From: Phytoactinopolyspora alkaliphila
GTDB lineage: Bacteria > Actinomycetota > Actinomycetes > Jiangellales > Jiangellaceae
Assembly (NCBI RefSeq): GCF_010550695.1
Contig: NZ_JAAGOB010000011.1
Location: 62,001-126,000, forward strand
Direction: 5' to 3'
Length of the DNA stretch: 64,000 nucleotides
How positions within the stretch are numbered: position 1 is the first letter of the stretch; every line of letters starts with the position of its first letter. The notes beneath the pieces are model-generated. The model searched no databases, was not told where the DNA came from, and saw only the letters and a program-made list of their open reading frames with translations. Positions 26,790 to 36,684 of the stretch are shown one piece after another. The translations under genes were made by a program, and so were the position numbers.

Positions 26790-29345
26790 TCAGCTCGCCA
26801 GCACCGCCAGCCCCAGCTCGGCGCCGGTGAGCAGCTCGTGCTTCGGCACCACCCGCACGGTGTAACCGAACGCCCCGGTCCGGTCCAGAAGAACATCCCC
26901 TTCGAACCGGTGCCGGCCGGCCTCGTAGCTCTCCGCGACGCTCAGCGACGTGACTTCCGGATCGCTGAGCTCGTCGTCCCGGCCGACCCGCCCGTGCACC
27001 ACCTGCACATCCACGTCGTCGGGCGACAATGTTCCCAGGCACACGAATGCACGCAGCTGCAACCGCTCGCCCATCTCGAAAGCGTCGGAGGCGGCGCTCT
27101 CGACGTGTTCGATGGAGACGCTGTGCCAGGCCTCCCGCACTCGCTGCTTCCAGTGGGCGAGGGCGATCGCACCGTCGTAGTCGGTGTTCAGTGCCCGTCC
27201 GGCGCGGGCAGCCGGCCGGTACAGCTGCTCCACGTAGTCCCGCACCATCCGCGTGGCCTGCACCTTCGGCCCCAGGGAGGTCAGAGTGTGCCGCATGAGC
27301 TCCACCCAGCGGGTGGGGACGCCGTTGGCTCCGACGTCGTAGAACCGGGGCGTGACCTCGCTCTCGATCAGGTCATAGAGTGCCGCCGCCTCGAGGTCGT
27401 CCCGGCGGTCCTGCTCTTCCACGCCCTCCGCGGACGGGATGTCCCAGCCGTTCTCGCCGTGCGACCACTCGTCCCACCATCCGTCCCGGATGGACAGGTT
27501 CAGCCCGCCGTTGAGCGCCGCCTTCATCCCGGACGTCCCGCACGCCTCGTACGGCCGCAGCGGGTTGTTCAGCCAGACGTCGCAGCCAGGGTACAGCGGG
27601 TACGCCATCGACATGTCGTAGTTCGGCAGGAACACGATGCGGTGCCGCACGTCCGTCTGGTCGGCGAAGCGCACCATCTCCTGGATGAGCCGCTTGCCGC
27701 CGTCGTCCGCCGGATGGGACTTACCGGCGATCACGATCTGGATCGGCCGCTCCGGGTGCAAAAGCAGCGACTTCAGTCGCTCCGGGTCGCGCAGCATCAG
27801 GGTGAGCCGCTTGTAGGACGGAACCCGGCGAGCGAACCCGATGGTCAGCACGTCCGGGTCGAGCGCGTCGTCGATCCAGCCGATCTCGGCCGCACTGGCG
27901 CCACGGCGCCACCACGACTTGCGCAGCCGCCGCCTGGCGTCGACGACGAGCCGCTCACGCAGGATGCGCTTGGTCGACCAGATCTGCTCGTCGGGCACCG
28001 CCGACACCGCGCTCTCCCAGTCGCCGGCCTTCAGTGCGGCCTGGTTGGGCTCGCCGAGCTTGATGATCTCGGGCGCCACCCAGGTGGGCGCGTGCACGCC
28101 GTTGGTGACCGAAGCAATCGGCACCTCGTTCTCGTCGAAAGCCGGCCACAGCCCGGCGAACATGCCCCGGCTCACCTGGCCGTGCAGCCGGCTCACCCCG
28201 TTGGCACGCTGAGCCAGGCGCAAGCCCATGACGGCCATGTTGAACACGCTGGGGTCGCCGCCCTCATAGTCCTCGGAACCGAGCGCGAGGATCCGCTCGA
28301 CCGGGACGCCGGGGCTGGCATTGTCTCCACCGAAGTACTGACGCACCAGGTCACGCGGGAACCGGTCGATACCAGCGGGCACCGGGGTGTGGGTGGTGAA
28401 CACTGTTCCGGCCCGCGCGGTCTCCAGGGCGGCCTCGAAGTCAAGCCCGCCGTCCTCGGTCAGCTCGCGGATGCGCTCCAGTCCGAGGAAGCCCGCGTGA
28501 CCCTCATTCGTGTGGAACACCTCGGGCGCCGGCGCACCGGTGATGCGGGTGTACGCGCGCACGGCGCGCACCCCGCCGATGCCGAGGAGCATCTCCTGCA
28601 GCAGCCGGTGCTCACCGGTACCGCCATAGAGCCGGTCGGTAACCTCGCGTTCGGCCGGGCTGTTCTCCTCCACGTTCGAGTCGAGCATCAGCAGGGGGAC
28701 CCGCCCGGCCTGCGCCACCCAGATCGCGGCGGCGAGCGTGCGTCCCTCCGGGAGCATCACCGTGACCCGCGCGGGAGTTCCGTCGCCTTCCCTGAGCAGC
28801 GTCAGCGGCAGGTTGTCCGGGTCCACGACCGGGTAGCGCTCCTGCTGCCAGCCTTCCCTGGACAGCGACTGCACGAAGTAGCCGTGCCGGTAAAGCAGCC
28901 CCACACCGATGATCGGCACGCCGAGGTCGCTCGCGGCCTTGAGATGGTCGCCGGCGAGGATGCCAAGGCCGCCGGAGTACTGCGGAAGCACGTGGGTAAT
29001 CCCGAACTCAGGCGAGAAGTAGGCGATGGCCGACGGGTTGTCGGCGTGGCCTTCCTGGTACCAGAGCGGTTCGCTCAGATAACGCTGAAGGTCGGCGTGG
29101 ACGTCCCTGACCCAGTTCAGGAACTCCTGGTCTTCGGCGAGTTCCGCCAACCGCGACGTGGGCACCTCGCCGAGAAGCCGGACCGGGTCGTGACGGACCT
29201 CGTCCCAGACTGCGGCGTCAACGGCCGCGAAGAGCTCCTGAGTAGGCTGGTGCCAGGACCAGCGCAGGTTGGTCACCAGTTCGCCCAGCGGAGCCAGTGG
29301 CTCGGGCAGGACGGTTCGGACGGTCAGTCGTCGTATTGCTCGCAC
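26790..29345 (-). CDS. glgP: Alpha-glucan (glycogen) phosphorylase, GT35, DUF3417 type
   Basis: An 851-residue phosphorylase that releases glucose-1-phosphate from alpha-1,4-glucans. It starts at GTG with the DUF3417 N-terminal domain (LGELVTNLRWSWH). Then come YFSPEFGITHVLPQYSGGLGILAGDHLKAASDLG (about residues 110-143), HTNEGHAGF, and the pyridoxal-phosphate lysine in EACGTSGMKAALNGG. The GTG at 29345 is preferred because the family start (VRAIRRLTV) is there; the upstream frame extension is Arg/Pro-rich. The gene is divergent from glgE, with about 170 bases between, and converges with glgX. It functions with GlgX in glycogen breakdown. Confidence 0.95.
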   Translation of the reverse strand: MRAIRRLTVRTVLPEPLAPLGELVTNLRWSWHQPTQELFAAVDAAVWDEVRHDPVRLLGEVPTSRLAELAEDQEFLNWVRDVHADLQRYLSEPLWYQEGHADNPSAIAYFSPEFGITHVLPQYSGGLGILAGDHLKAASDLGVPIIGVGLLYRHGYFVQSLSREGWQQERYPVVDPDNLPLTLLREGDGTPARVTVMLPEGRTLAAAIWVAQAGRVPLLMLDSNVEENSPAEREVTDRLYGGTGEHRLLQEMLLGIGGVRAVRAYTRITGAPAPEVFHTNEGHAGFLGLERIRELTEDGGLDFEAALETARAGTVFTTHTPVPAGIDRFPRDLVRQYFGGDNASPGVPVERILALGSEDYEGGDPSVFNMAVMGLRLAQRANGVSRLHGQVSRGMFAGLWPAFDENEVPIASVTNGVHAPTWVAPEIIKLGEPNQAALKAGDWESAVSAVPDEQIWSTKRILRERLVVDARRRLRKSWWRRGASAAEIGWIDDALDPDVLTIGFARRVPSYKRLTLMLRDPERLKSLLLHPERPIQIVIAGKSHPADDGGKRLIQEMVRFADQTDVRHRIVFLPNYDMSMAYPLYPGCDVWLNNPLRPYEACGTSGMKAALNGGLNLSIRDGWWDEWSHGENGWDIPSAEGVEEQDRRDDLEAAALYDLIESEVTPRFYDVGANGVPTRWVELMRHTLTSLGPKVQATRMVRDYVEQLYRPAARAGRALNTDYDGAIALAHWKQRVREAWHSVSIEHVESAASDAFEMGERLQLRAFVCLGTLSPDDVDVQVVHGRVGRDDELSDPEVTSLSVAESYEAGRHRFEGDVLLDRTGAFGYTVRVVPKHELLTGAELGLAVLAS

Positions 29346-29515
29346 GACGGGAAACGTTAGTCGCTTCCGCGCCAGAGACAAACGCGGAGGTGCAACCATG
29401 AGACAGTGACGTCCGCCACCACGTGGTGGGGGTCCCCCGGCCGTGCCCGGTAGCCTCCGCACAGAGTTCTCGCCGTAGCCACATAAGATCCACGAAATGG
29501 GTAGCGTTATTCGTG

Positions 29516-31528
29516 ATGACTGGACGTATCCCCATCCTCAGTGCCGCTCCGCTGGTCGAATGCGGCCGGTATCCCGCCAAAGCCGTGACCGGAGAGAGGT
29601 TCGGCGTCTCCGCCACGGTTTTCCGCGAAGGACATGACGCGGTCGGCGCCACCGCGGTCCTGCGTGATCCGCAGGGCAAGATCCACCAGAGAGTCCAGAT
29701 GGTCCGGACCGGACCGGCGCATCGAGACCGGTGGTGCGCCACCCTGACCCCGGGCGCGCCAGGGCTGTGGTCCTACACCATCGAGGCCTGGTCGGATCCC
29801 TTCGGCACCTGGCGGCACGCCGCCGAGATCAAGATCGAAGCGGGCATCGACGTCGAGCTGATGCTCACCGAGGGCGCTCTGCTGCTTGAGCGCGCAGCCA
29901 CGAGCCTTCCCCGCGGGCACACCGAGAGTCGCCGGGTCCTGCGCACCGCCGCCCGGGCGGTGCGGGACCGGAACCGGCCACCGGAGGTGCGACTCGCGTC
30001 GGCGCTCGACACCGCGGTCACGGACATCCTGTCCGCCGAGCCGCTTCGGGACCTCGTCACCGAGGAGGGCCCGTTCAGCCTGCTCGTCGAGCGTGAGCGC
30101 GCCCTCTACGGGTCGTGGTACGAGTTCTTCCCCCGGTCCGAGGGCGCTGTCCGGCACGACGACGGATCATGGACCTCGGGGACGTTCGAGACTGCCGCGA
30201 AGCGGCTGCCCGCCATCGCCGCGATGGGATTCGACGTCGTCTATCTTCCTCCCGTTCATCCCATCGGCCACACGTTCCGCAAGGGGCCGAACAACACACT
30301 CACCCCAGGTCCGAACGATCCCGGCGTGCCCTGGGCCATCGGATCCGAGGACGGGGGCCATGACGCGGTCCATCCCGATCTGGGTGGTATCGAGGCCTTC
30401 GACGAGTTCGTGGAGAGCGCGAAGGAACAGGGCCTGGAGGTAGCCCTTGATCTTGCCCTGCAGGCGTCCCCGGACCACCCGTGGGTGACGGAACATCCGG
30501 AGTGGTTCACCCGGCGCGCGGACGGCAGCATCGCCTACGCGGAGAATCCACCGAAGAAGTACCAGGACATCTACCCGCTGAACTTCGACAACGACCCGGA
30601 GGGCATCTACGCCGAGGTGCGCCTGGTGGTGCGGCACTGGATGGCCCACGGGGTACGGATCTTCCGGGTGGACAACCCCCACACCAAGCCGGTCAGTTTC
30701 TGGCAACGCCTGCTCGCCGACATCCGCCGCACCGACCCCGACGTCATCTTCCTTGCCGAGGCCTTCACCCGGCACGACATGATGCACACCCTGGCGAAGG
30801 TCGGCTACCAGCAGTCCTACACGTACTTCACCTGGAAGAACAGCAAGAACGAGCTGACCGATTACATGACCGAGCTTCGGGATGCGGCCGAGTACATGCG
30901 GCCCAACCTGTTCGTCAACACGCCGGACATCCTGCACGCATACCTTCAGTACGGCGGACCTGCCGCGTTCAAGATCCGGGCGGTCCTGGCCGCGATGCTG
31001 GCCCCCACGTGGGGCGTGTACTCCGGATTCGAGCTGTACGAGCACGTCGCCGTCCGGCCGGGAAGCGAGGAGTACCTCGACTCGGAGAAATACCAGTACC
31101 GGCCCCGGAACTGGGAGGCCTACGAGCCGGGAGGCCCACTCGAGGGCCAGTCCCTGGCGCCGTACCTGACCCGCTTGAACGAGATCCGCCGAGCGCACCC
31201 CGCGCTGCACCGGCTGCGGAATCTTCGCTTCCACGACATCGACAACCCCGACATGCTCTGTTTCTCCAAGCGGGAGGTTCCCGCGGAGCAGTCCGGTCAC
31301 ACAGAAGAGGACATCGTGATCACCGTCGTCAATCTCGATCCGCACTCTCCGAGAGAGGCCACGGTGTCGCTCGACATGCCGGAACTCGGACTGGACTGGC
31401 ACGAGACGTTCGCAGCGCACGACGAGTTCTCCGGCGACACGTTCAATTGGGGCAGGCACAACTACGTCCGGCTCGACCCGGCCGTCGAGCCCGCACACGT
31501 GCTGACGGTGCGGCGGTGGCAGCCGTGA
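29516..31528 (+). CDS. glgE: Alpha-1,4-glucan:maltose-1-phosphate maltosyltransferase GlgE
   Basis: A 670-residue GH13_3 enzyme that adds maltose units from maltose-1-phosphate to alpha-1,4-glucan. Beta-rich domain N is followed by an inserted helical domain S (about residues 105-190). The barrel contains [11 protein letters not shown]-like [27 protein letters not shown], the nucleophile in [10 protein letters not shown], and the acid in IFLAEAFTR. The C-terminal segment [16 protein letters not shown] is typical of GlgE. Start at the ATG 29516, with a GTG at 29513 also possible; the longer upstream frame is not family-like. Its stop overlaps the treS start (GTGA). Confidence 0.96.
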   Translation: MTGRIPILSAAPLVECGRYPAKAVTGERFGVSATVFREGHDAVGATAVLRDPQGKIHQRVQMVRTGPAHRDRWCATLTPGAPGLWSYTIEAWSDPFGTWRHAAEIKIEAGIDVELMLTEGALLLERAATSLPRGHTESRRVLRTAARAVRDRNRPPEVRLASALDTAVTDILSAEPLRDLVTEEGPFSLLVERERALYGSWYEFFPRSEGAVRHDDGSWTSGTFETAAKRLPAIAAMGFDVVYLPPVHPIGHTFRKGPNNTLTPGPNDPGVPWAIGSEDGGHDAVHPDLGGIEAFDEFVESAKEQGLEVALDLALQASPDHPWVTEHPEWFTRRADGSIAYAENPPKKYQDIYPLNFDNDPEGIYAEVRLVVRHWMAHGVRIFRVDNPHTKPVSFWQRLLADIRRTDPDVIFLAEAFTRHDMMHTLAKVGYQQSYTYFTWKNSKNELTDYMTELRDAAEYMRPNLFVNTPDILHAYLQYGGPAAFKIRAVLAAMLAPTWGVYSGFELYEHVAVRPGSEEYLDSEKYQYRPRNWEAYEPGGPLEGQSLAPYLTRLNEIRRAHPALHRLRNLRFHDIDNPDMLCFSKREVPAEQSGHTEEDIVITVVNLDPHSPREATVSLDMPELGLDWHETFAAHDEFSGDTFNWGRHNYVRLDPAVEPAHVLTVRRWQP

Positions 31529-33225
31529 GCTGGGTGCACGAAGAGTCCGCGCTTCCGGCCAGCGGCACGGACCCGGAGTGGTTCAAGCGCGCGGTCTTCT
31601 ACGAGGTGCTGGTCCGCTCGTTCAACGATTCCGACGGCGACGGTGTCGGAGACCTGCGGGGGCTGATGGAGAAGCTCGACTACCTCGAATGGCTCGGGGT
31701 GGACTGCCTGTGGCTGCCGCCGTTCTATCCGTCGCCGTTGCGCGACGGCGGCTACGACGTCTCCGACTACAAGAACGTGCTCCCCGAGTTCGGCACACTC
31801 GAGCAGTTCGCGGAGTTCGTCGACCACGCGCACGGCCGGGGCATGCGCGTGATCATCGACTTCGTCATGAACCACACGAGCGATCAGCACCCGTGGTTCC
31901 AGGCGTCGCGCGAGGACCCGGACGGACCGTACGGCGACTTCTACGTGTGGGCCGACGACGACATCCACTATCCGGACGCCCGCATCATCTTCGTCGATAC
32001 CGAACCGTCGAACTGGACCTTCGACCCGGTGCGCAAGCAGTACTTCTGGCACCGCTTCTTCAGTCATCAGCCGGACCTCAACTTCGAGAACCCGGCGGTA
32101 CGCGAGGCCATCCTCGACGCCCTGCGATTCTGGCTCCACCTGGGCGTCGACGGCTTCCGCCTCGACGCGGTGCCGTACCTGTACGAGGCGGAGGGCACCA
32201 ACTGCGAGAACCTCCCCGAGACCCACGCGTTTCTCAAGCAGATCCGCAAGGTGGTCGACGACGAGTACCCGGACACGGTCCTGCTGTGTGAGGCCAACCA
32301 ATGGCCCACCGACGTGGTCGAGTACTTCGGCGACCCCAGCGTCGGCGGCGACGAATGCCACATGGCCTTCCATTTCCCGGTGATGCCGCGCATCTTCATG
32401 GCTGTCCGGCGCGAGTCCCGGTATCCCATCAGCGAGATCATGGCGCAGACCCCGGACAAGCCGGCGAACTGCCAGTGGGGCATCTTCCTGCGCAACCATG
32501 ACGAGCTGACGCTGGAGATGGTCAGCGACGAAGATCGCGACTACATGTGGAACGAGTACGCCAAGGATCCGCGGATGAAGGCGAACATCGGTATCCGCCG
32601 GAGGCTGGCGCCACTGCTGGAGAACGACACCAATCAGATCGAGCTGTTCACCGCGTTGCTGCTGTCTCTGCCCGGTTCACCCGTCCTCTACTACGGGGAT
32701 GAGATCGGCATGGGTGACAACATCTGGCTGGGTGACCGCGACGGTGTCCGCACACCCATGCAGTGGACCCCGGACCGTAACGCGGGCTTCTCCACGTCGG
32801 ATCCGGGGCGGCTGAGCCTGCCGGTGATCATGGATGCGGTCTACGGCTACCAGGTCACCAACGTCGAGGCGCAGATGACCAACTCGTCGTCCCTGCTGCA
32901 CTGGACCCGCCGGATGATCGAGGTTCGCAAGCAGAACCCGGCCTTCGGTCTGGGTGAGTTCACCGACCTCGGCGGTTCCAATCCCACGGTGTTGTCCTAC
33001 CTTCGCGACTTCGGCGACGACATCGTTCTGTGTGTGAACAACCTGTCCCGCTTCCCACAGCCGGTAGAGCTCGATCTACGGCGGTTCGAGGGTATGCAGC
33101 CGGTGGAACTGCTCGGCGGCGTTCGTTTCCCGAGCATCGGGGAACTTCCCTACTTGTTGACCCTCGGACCGTACAGCTTCTATTGGTTCCGGCTGCTTCC
33201 GATGCCGGAGGAAGGGACACCTTGA
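31525..33225 (+). CDS. treS: Maltose alpha-D-glucosyltransferase (trehalose synthase) TreS
   Basis: A 566-residue GH13_16 enzyme interconverting trehalose and maltose. It begins [23 protein letters not shown] and continues [32 protein letters not shown], the nucleophile in [14 protein letters not shown], the acid in [10 protein letters not shown] and the third carboxylate in [12 protein letters not shown]. It ends with [15 protein letters not shown]. There is no fused maltokinase domain, unlike many homologues, and the kinase is the next gene. The GTG at 31525 overlaps the glgE stop and the TGA at 33223-33225 overlaps the TTG of mak, so glgE-treS-mak-glgB is translationally coupled. The upstream part of the open frame is a shadow of glgE. 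Confidence 0.97.
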   Translation: MSWVHEESALPASGTDPEWFKRAVFYEVLVRSFNDSDGDGVGDLRGLMEKLDYLEWLGVDCLWLPPFYPSPLRDGGYDVSDYKNVLPEFGTLEQFAEFVDHAHGRGMRVIIDFVMNHTSDQHPWFQASREDPDGPYGDFYVWADDDIHYPDARIIFVDTEPSNWTFDPVRKQYFWHRFFSHQPDLNFENPAVREAILDALRFWLHLGVDGFRLDAVPYLYEAEGTNCENLPETHAFLKQIRKVVDDEYPDTVLLCEANQWPTDVVEYFGDPSVGGDECHMAFHFPVMPRIFMAVRRESRYPISEIMAQTPDKPANCQWGIFLRNHDELTLEMVSDEDRDYMWNEYAKDPRMKANIGIRRRLAPLLENDTNQIELFTALLLSLPGSPVLYYGDEIGMGDNIWLGDRDGVRTPMQWTPDRNAGFSTSDPGRLSLPVIMDAVYGYQVTNVEAQMTNSSSLLHWTRRMIEVRKQNPAFGLGEFTDLGGSNPTVLSYLRDFGDDIVLCVNNLSRFPQPVELDLRRFEGMQPVELLGGVRFPSIGELPYLLTLGPYSFYWFRLLPMPEEGTP

Positions 33226-34622
33226 TCATCGACGAGAGCCTCAGCCAGGTGGTCTCCCTGCTTCCGGCGTGGCTGCCGACGCAGCGCTGGTTCAGCGGCC
33301 GATCTTCCGTCGACCAGGTGCACGTCGTCTCCGCGACGCTCCTGCGCGAGGAAGACCCACGGGTGTGGCACCTGCTCGTCGAGGTGTATCGCGACCAACA
33401 CCGATACAGGTACCAGATCCCGCTGGTGATCAGGCGCGAACCGCTCGCCCGGCTGGAACATGTCAAGCTCGGTGAGACCAGCGACGGGCACGTCTACGAC
33501 GCGCTGCATGACAAGGAGGCCGCGGCGGTCCTTCTCGAGCAGTTCACCGGTGGCGGATCCTTTGTCGGCGATCTCGCGTTCCACGCCGAGGACGGCGCGA
33601 AGATTCCGGTCGACGAGAGCGCGCTGGTCATGCCGGTCGAGCAGAGCAACACCTCCATCGCGTTCGGGGATGTGGCCCTGCTCAAGGTCTTCCGCCGGGT
33701 GCAGCCCGGGCTGAACCCGGATGTCGAGGTGCACCACGCGCTGACCGGCGCGGGGTGCGAGTACATCGCGCCGCTGCTCGGCTGGGTGGACGGCCGCTGG
33801 ATCGACGACGCCGGCGCGGGACACGACGCGAGCCTGGCCATGCTGCAGACCTTCCTCACCACGGCGTCGGACGGCTGGGCACTAGCCGCCACAAGCGTGC
33901 GAGACCTCTATGCGGAAGGCGATCTGCACGCCGACGAAGTGGGCGGGGATTTCGCCGGCGAGGCCCACCGGCTCGGCGAAGCCACCGCCCACGTCCACCG
34001 CTCGATGGCTGAGGCACTGCCGAGCGGGTATTTCGGCACGGCCGAACTGGCCGCGAAAACCGACCTGCTGATGGGCCGGCTCGAAGAGGCGGTCTCCGTG
34101 GTGCCCGAGCTGGAGCCCTACATAGGCCGCCTCGGCGAGCGGGTGGAGGCGTTGCGCGGCCTGGACACCCCGATCCCTGTCCAGCGCGTGCACGGCGACT
34201 ATCACCTGGGACAGGTCCTGCGCACCGTGATGGGCTGGAAGATCGTCGATTTCGAGGGAGAACCGGCCAAGCCGCTGGAAGAACGGCGTGCGTTGGACAC
34301 CGCGATGCGCGACGTCGCCGGCATGCTGCGTTCTTTCGACTACGCGGCCCGCTACCTCCTGGTCACCGACTACGACCAGGACCATCCCGCCTACGACCAG
34401 ATCAATTACCGGGCGAACGAATGGGCGCAGCGCAACCGCGACGCGTTCTGCGCCGGCTACGCGGAGGCCGTGGGGACCGACCCTCGCGACAACGCCGTGC
34501 TCCTGGCCGCCTACGAGATCGACAAGGCTGTCTACGAGGTGGTGTACGAGGCGCGCTACCGGCCGTCCTGGCTGCCCATCCCGCTCGCTGCCGTACGACG
34601 TCTTTCTGAGGAGCCTGTGTGA
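33222..34622 (+). CDS. mak: Maltokinase (Mak/Pep2)
   Basis: A 466-residue kinase that makes maltose-1-phosphate for GlgE. The N-terminal cap contains [12 protein letters not shown], the N-lobe [19 protein letters not shown], the catalytic motif [11 protein letters not shown] (around residues 323-333) and the metal-binding motif [15 protein letters not shown]. These are diagnostic of maltokinase and related aminoglycoside-phosphotransferase-fold enzymes. A TTG start at 33222 overlaps the treS stop as TTGA. No in-frame ATG or GTG gives the conserved N-terminus, so this rare start is required. Its stop overlaps the glgB start (GTGA). The length matches mycobacterial Mak. Confidence 0.95.
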   Translation: MIIDESLSQVVSLLPAWLPTQRWFSGRSSVDQVHVVSATLLREEDPRVWHLLVEVYRDQHRYRYQIPLVIRREPLARLEHVKLGETSDGHVYDALHDKEAAAVLLEQFTGGGSFVGDLAFHAEDGAKIPVDESALVMPVEQSNTSIAFGDVALLKVFRRVQPGLNPDVEVHHALTGAGCEYIAPLLGWVDGRWIDDAGAGHDASLAMLQTFLTTASDGWALAATSVRDLYAEGDLHADEVGGDFAGEAHRLGEATAHVHRSMAEALPSGYFGTAELAAKTDLLMGRLEEAVSVVPELEPYIGRLGERVEALRGLDTPIPVQRVHGDYHLGQVLRTVMGWKIVDFEGEPAKPLEERRALDTAMRDVAGMLRSFDYAARYLLVTDYDQDHPAYDQINYRANEWAQRNRDAFCAGYAEAVGTDPRDNAVLLAAYEIDKAVYEVVYEARYRPSWLPIPLAAVRRLSEEPV

Positions 34623-36475
34623 TGATCGGTGAAATGGACCTCCACCTCATCGGAGAAGGCCGCCACGAGCGGCTCTGGGAGGTGCTCGGCGCGCACGTCC
34701 GCACCGAGGACGGCGTCGCCGGGGTCTCCTTCGCCGTCTGGGCGCCCAACGCCCGCGAGGTGCGGGTGGCGGGCGACTTCAACCACTGGGACGGCATCAC
34801 CACGCCGTTGCGGCAGGTGAGCGGCGGTGTCTGGGTTGGATTCGTTCCCGGCATCGGCGACGGAACCCTGTACAAATATCAGATCCTCGGCGCCGACGAC
34901 ACGTGGCAGGAGAAGGCCGACCCGATGGCCCGCCGCACCGAACGCCCGCCGGCGCAGGCTTCGATCGTGCACGAGTCCCAGTACACGTGGAACGACTCCG
35001 CATGGATGGATCGGCGATCGTCGTTCTCGGCGCACGACCGGCCGATGTCGGTCTACGAGGTGCACCTGGGCTCCTGGCGCAAGGACCGCTCCTACCGCGA
35101 CCTGGCGCACGAGCTGACCGAGTACGTCAGGGAACTCGGCTTCACCCACGTGGAACTCCTCCCGGTGGCCGAGCACCCGTTCGGCGGATCCTGGGGCTAT
35201 CAGGTGACGTCGTACTATGCGCCGACCGCCCGCTTCGGTACGCCGGACGAGTTCAAGTATCTCGTCGACGCGCTGCACCAGGCAGGCATCGGTGTGCTGG
35301 TCGACTGGGTTCCGGCCCACTTTCCGAAGGACACCTGGGCGTTGGCCCGCTTCGACGGCACGGCGCTGTACGAGCACGAGGACCCGCGCCGCGGCGAGCA
35401 CCCGGACTGGGGCACCTACGTGTTCAACTACGGCCGCAACGAGGTCCGCAACTTCCTGGTCGCCAATGCCCTGTTCTGGCTGCAGGAGTACCACATCGAC
35501 GGGCTGCGGGTCGACGCCGTTGCGTCCATGCTCTATCTGGACTACTCCCGCGGCGAGGGCGCATGGCTGCCCAATGTGCACGGCGGCCGGGAGAACATCG
35601 ACGCGATCAGCTTTCTGCAGGAAACCAACGCGACGACCTACAAGACCGTGCCGGGCATCGTCACGATCGCGGAGGAGTCCACCGCCTGGCCCGGCGTCAG
35701 CAAACCGACCCACGTGGGCGGCCTCGGGTTCGGCCTGAAATGGAACATGGGCTGGATGCACGACTCCCTCGACTACATGGCGCGAGAGCCGATCCACCGC
35801 CAATATCACCACCATCAGATGACGTTCTCGATGATGTACGCGTACAGCGAGAACTTCATGCTGCCCCTCTCCCACGACGAGGTGGTGCACGGCAAGGGCT
35901 CGCTGCTGCGCAAGATGCCGGGCGATCGCTGGCAGCAGCTGGCCAACCTGCGGGCCTACTACGCCTATATGTGGGCGCACCCGGGGAAGCAGCTGCTGTT
36001 CATGGGCTGCGAGTTCGGTCAGGAATCGGAGTGGGCCGAGTCGCGTGAGCTTGACTGGTGGCTGCTGGACTCCCCCGACCACACCGGCTTGAAGCGGCTG
36101 GTGGGTGACCTCAATGCGGTGTATCGGGAAACGCCGGCGATGTGGACTCAGGACGCCGATCCGGTCGGCTTCCAGTGGATCGATGCCAACGACGCGCTCG
36201 GCAACGTCTTCTCCTTCCTGCGGTACGGTTCCGACGGTTCCGTCCTGGCATGCGTCACGAACTTCTCGCCGGTGCCCCACGAGTCCTACCGGCTCGGCCT
36301 GCCGGTGGCAGGTGCCTGGGACGAGGTGATCAACACCGACGCCGAGACCTACGCCGGGTCCGGCGTCGGCAACCTCGGCCGGGTCGACGCGGTCGACGAG
36401 CCGTGGCACGGACGCCCGGCCTCCGCCACGCTGCGCCTGCCCCCGCTGGCGACGCTCTGGCTGCGACCGGCCTGA
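34619..36475 (+). CDS. glgB: 1,4-alpha-glucan branching enzyme GlgB
   Basis: A 618-residue GH13_9 enzyme forming alpha-1,6 branches. CBM48 ([20 protein letters not shown] at about 36-55) precedes the barrel, with the nucleophile in [19 protein letters not shown], the acid in [12 protein letters not shown] and the third carboxylate in [25 protein letters not shown] is also diagnostic. It is shorter than about 730-residue actinobacterial GlgB because the first N-terminal domain (N1) is absent. Start at GTG 34619, overlapping the mak stop, with ATG at 34622 as alternative. It is last in the glgE-treS-mak-glgB operon and is followed by an unusual inverted-repeat region. Confidence 0.96.
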   Translation: MMIGEMDLHLIGEGRHERLWEVLGAHVRTEDGVAGVSFAVWAPNAREVRVAGDFNHWDGITTPLRQVSGGVWVGFVPGIGDGTLYKYQILGADDTWQEKADPMARRTERPPAQASIVHESQYTWNDSAWMDRRSSFSAHDRPMSVYEVHLGSWRKDRSYRDLAHELTEYVRELGFTHVELLPVAEHPFGGSWGYQVTSYYAPTARFGTPDEFKYLVDALHQAGIGVLVDWVPAHFPKDTWALARFDGTALYEHEDPRRGEHPDWGTYVFNYGRNEVRNFLVANALFWLQEYHIDGLRVDAVASMLYLDYSRGEGAWLPNVHGGRENIDAISFLQETNATTYKTVPGIVTIAEESTAWPGVSKPTHVGGLGFGLKWNMGWMHDSLDYMAREPIHRQYHHHQMTFSMMYAYSENFMLPLSHDEVVHGKGSLLRKMPGDRWQQLANLRAYYAYMWAHPGKQLLFMGCEFGQESEWAESRELDWWLLDSPDHTGLKRLVGDLNAVYRETPAMWTQDADPVGFQWIDANDALGNVFSFLRYGSDGSVLACVTNFSPVPHESYRLGLPVAGAWDEVINTDAETYAGSGVGNLGRVDAVDEPWHGRPASATLRLPPLATLWLRPA

Positions 36476-36585
36476 CCTCGTCCGTCCCCGCGGCCGAGGG
36501 TGGACGATCAGATGAGGGAAATGGATAGCCAGGTGCCGTTTGGTCACCTGATCGTCTAGCGTCCACCATCTGAGACGAGGTCAGG
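36471..36585. repeat. Inverted repeat arms of 12 bases around the glgB stop
   Basis: CCTGACCTCGTC (36471-36482) is repeated as the reverse complement GACGAGGTCAGG (36574-36585). The first arm spans the glgB stop codon. Inside lies a second pair, GGTGGAC (36499-36505) with GTCCACC (36561-36567). Confidence 0.8.
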
Positions 36586-36676
36586 GGGCATAACCGGGCG
36601 TTCATCGCGGCATTTGTCCTCTGATCGCCACCACCGGTGACGATCAGAGGACAAATCGACGATCAGGTGACCAAAC
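36538..36676. repeat. 19-base inverted repeat enclosing a 16-base stem
   Basis: GTTTGGTCACCTGATCGTC (36538-36556) recurs exactly as its reverse complement at 36658-36676, 101 bases apart. It encloses the hairpin at 36612-36656 and is interleaved with the 12-base pair at 36471-36585, so the two long pairings exclude each other in one RNA. Confidence 0.85.
36612..36656. terminator. Bidirectional hairpin between glgB and the S8 protease gene
   Basis: A perfect 16-base stem, ATTTGTCCTCTGATCG (36612-36627) with CGATCAGAGGACAAAT (36641-36656), 13-base loop. It lies in the convergent gap, so it could end transcription from both sides. Confidence 0.8.
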
Positions 36677-36684
36677 TCCAGACG

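Noticed and set aside
26838-29360. Rightward open frame of 840 codons opposite glgP
   Set aside because: The glgP frame contains all phosphorylase motifs; the opposite frame is a stop-poor shadow.
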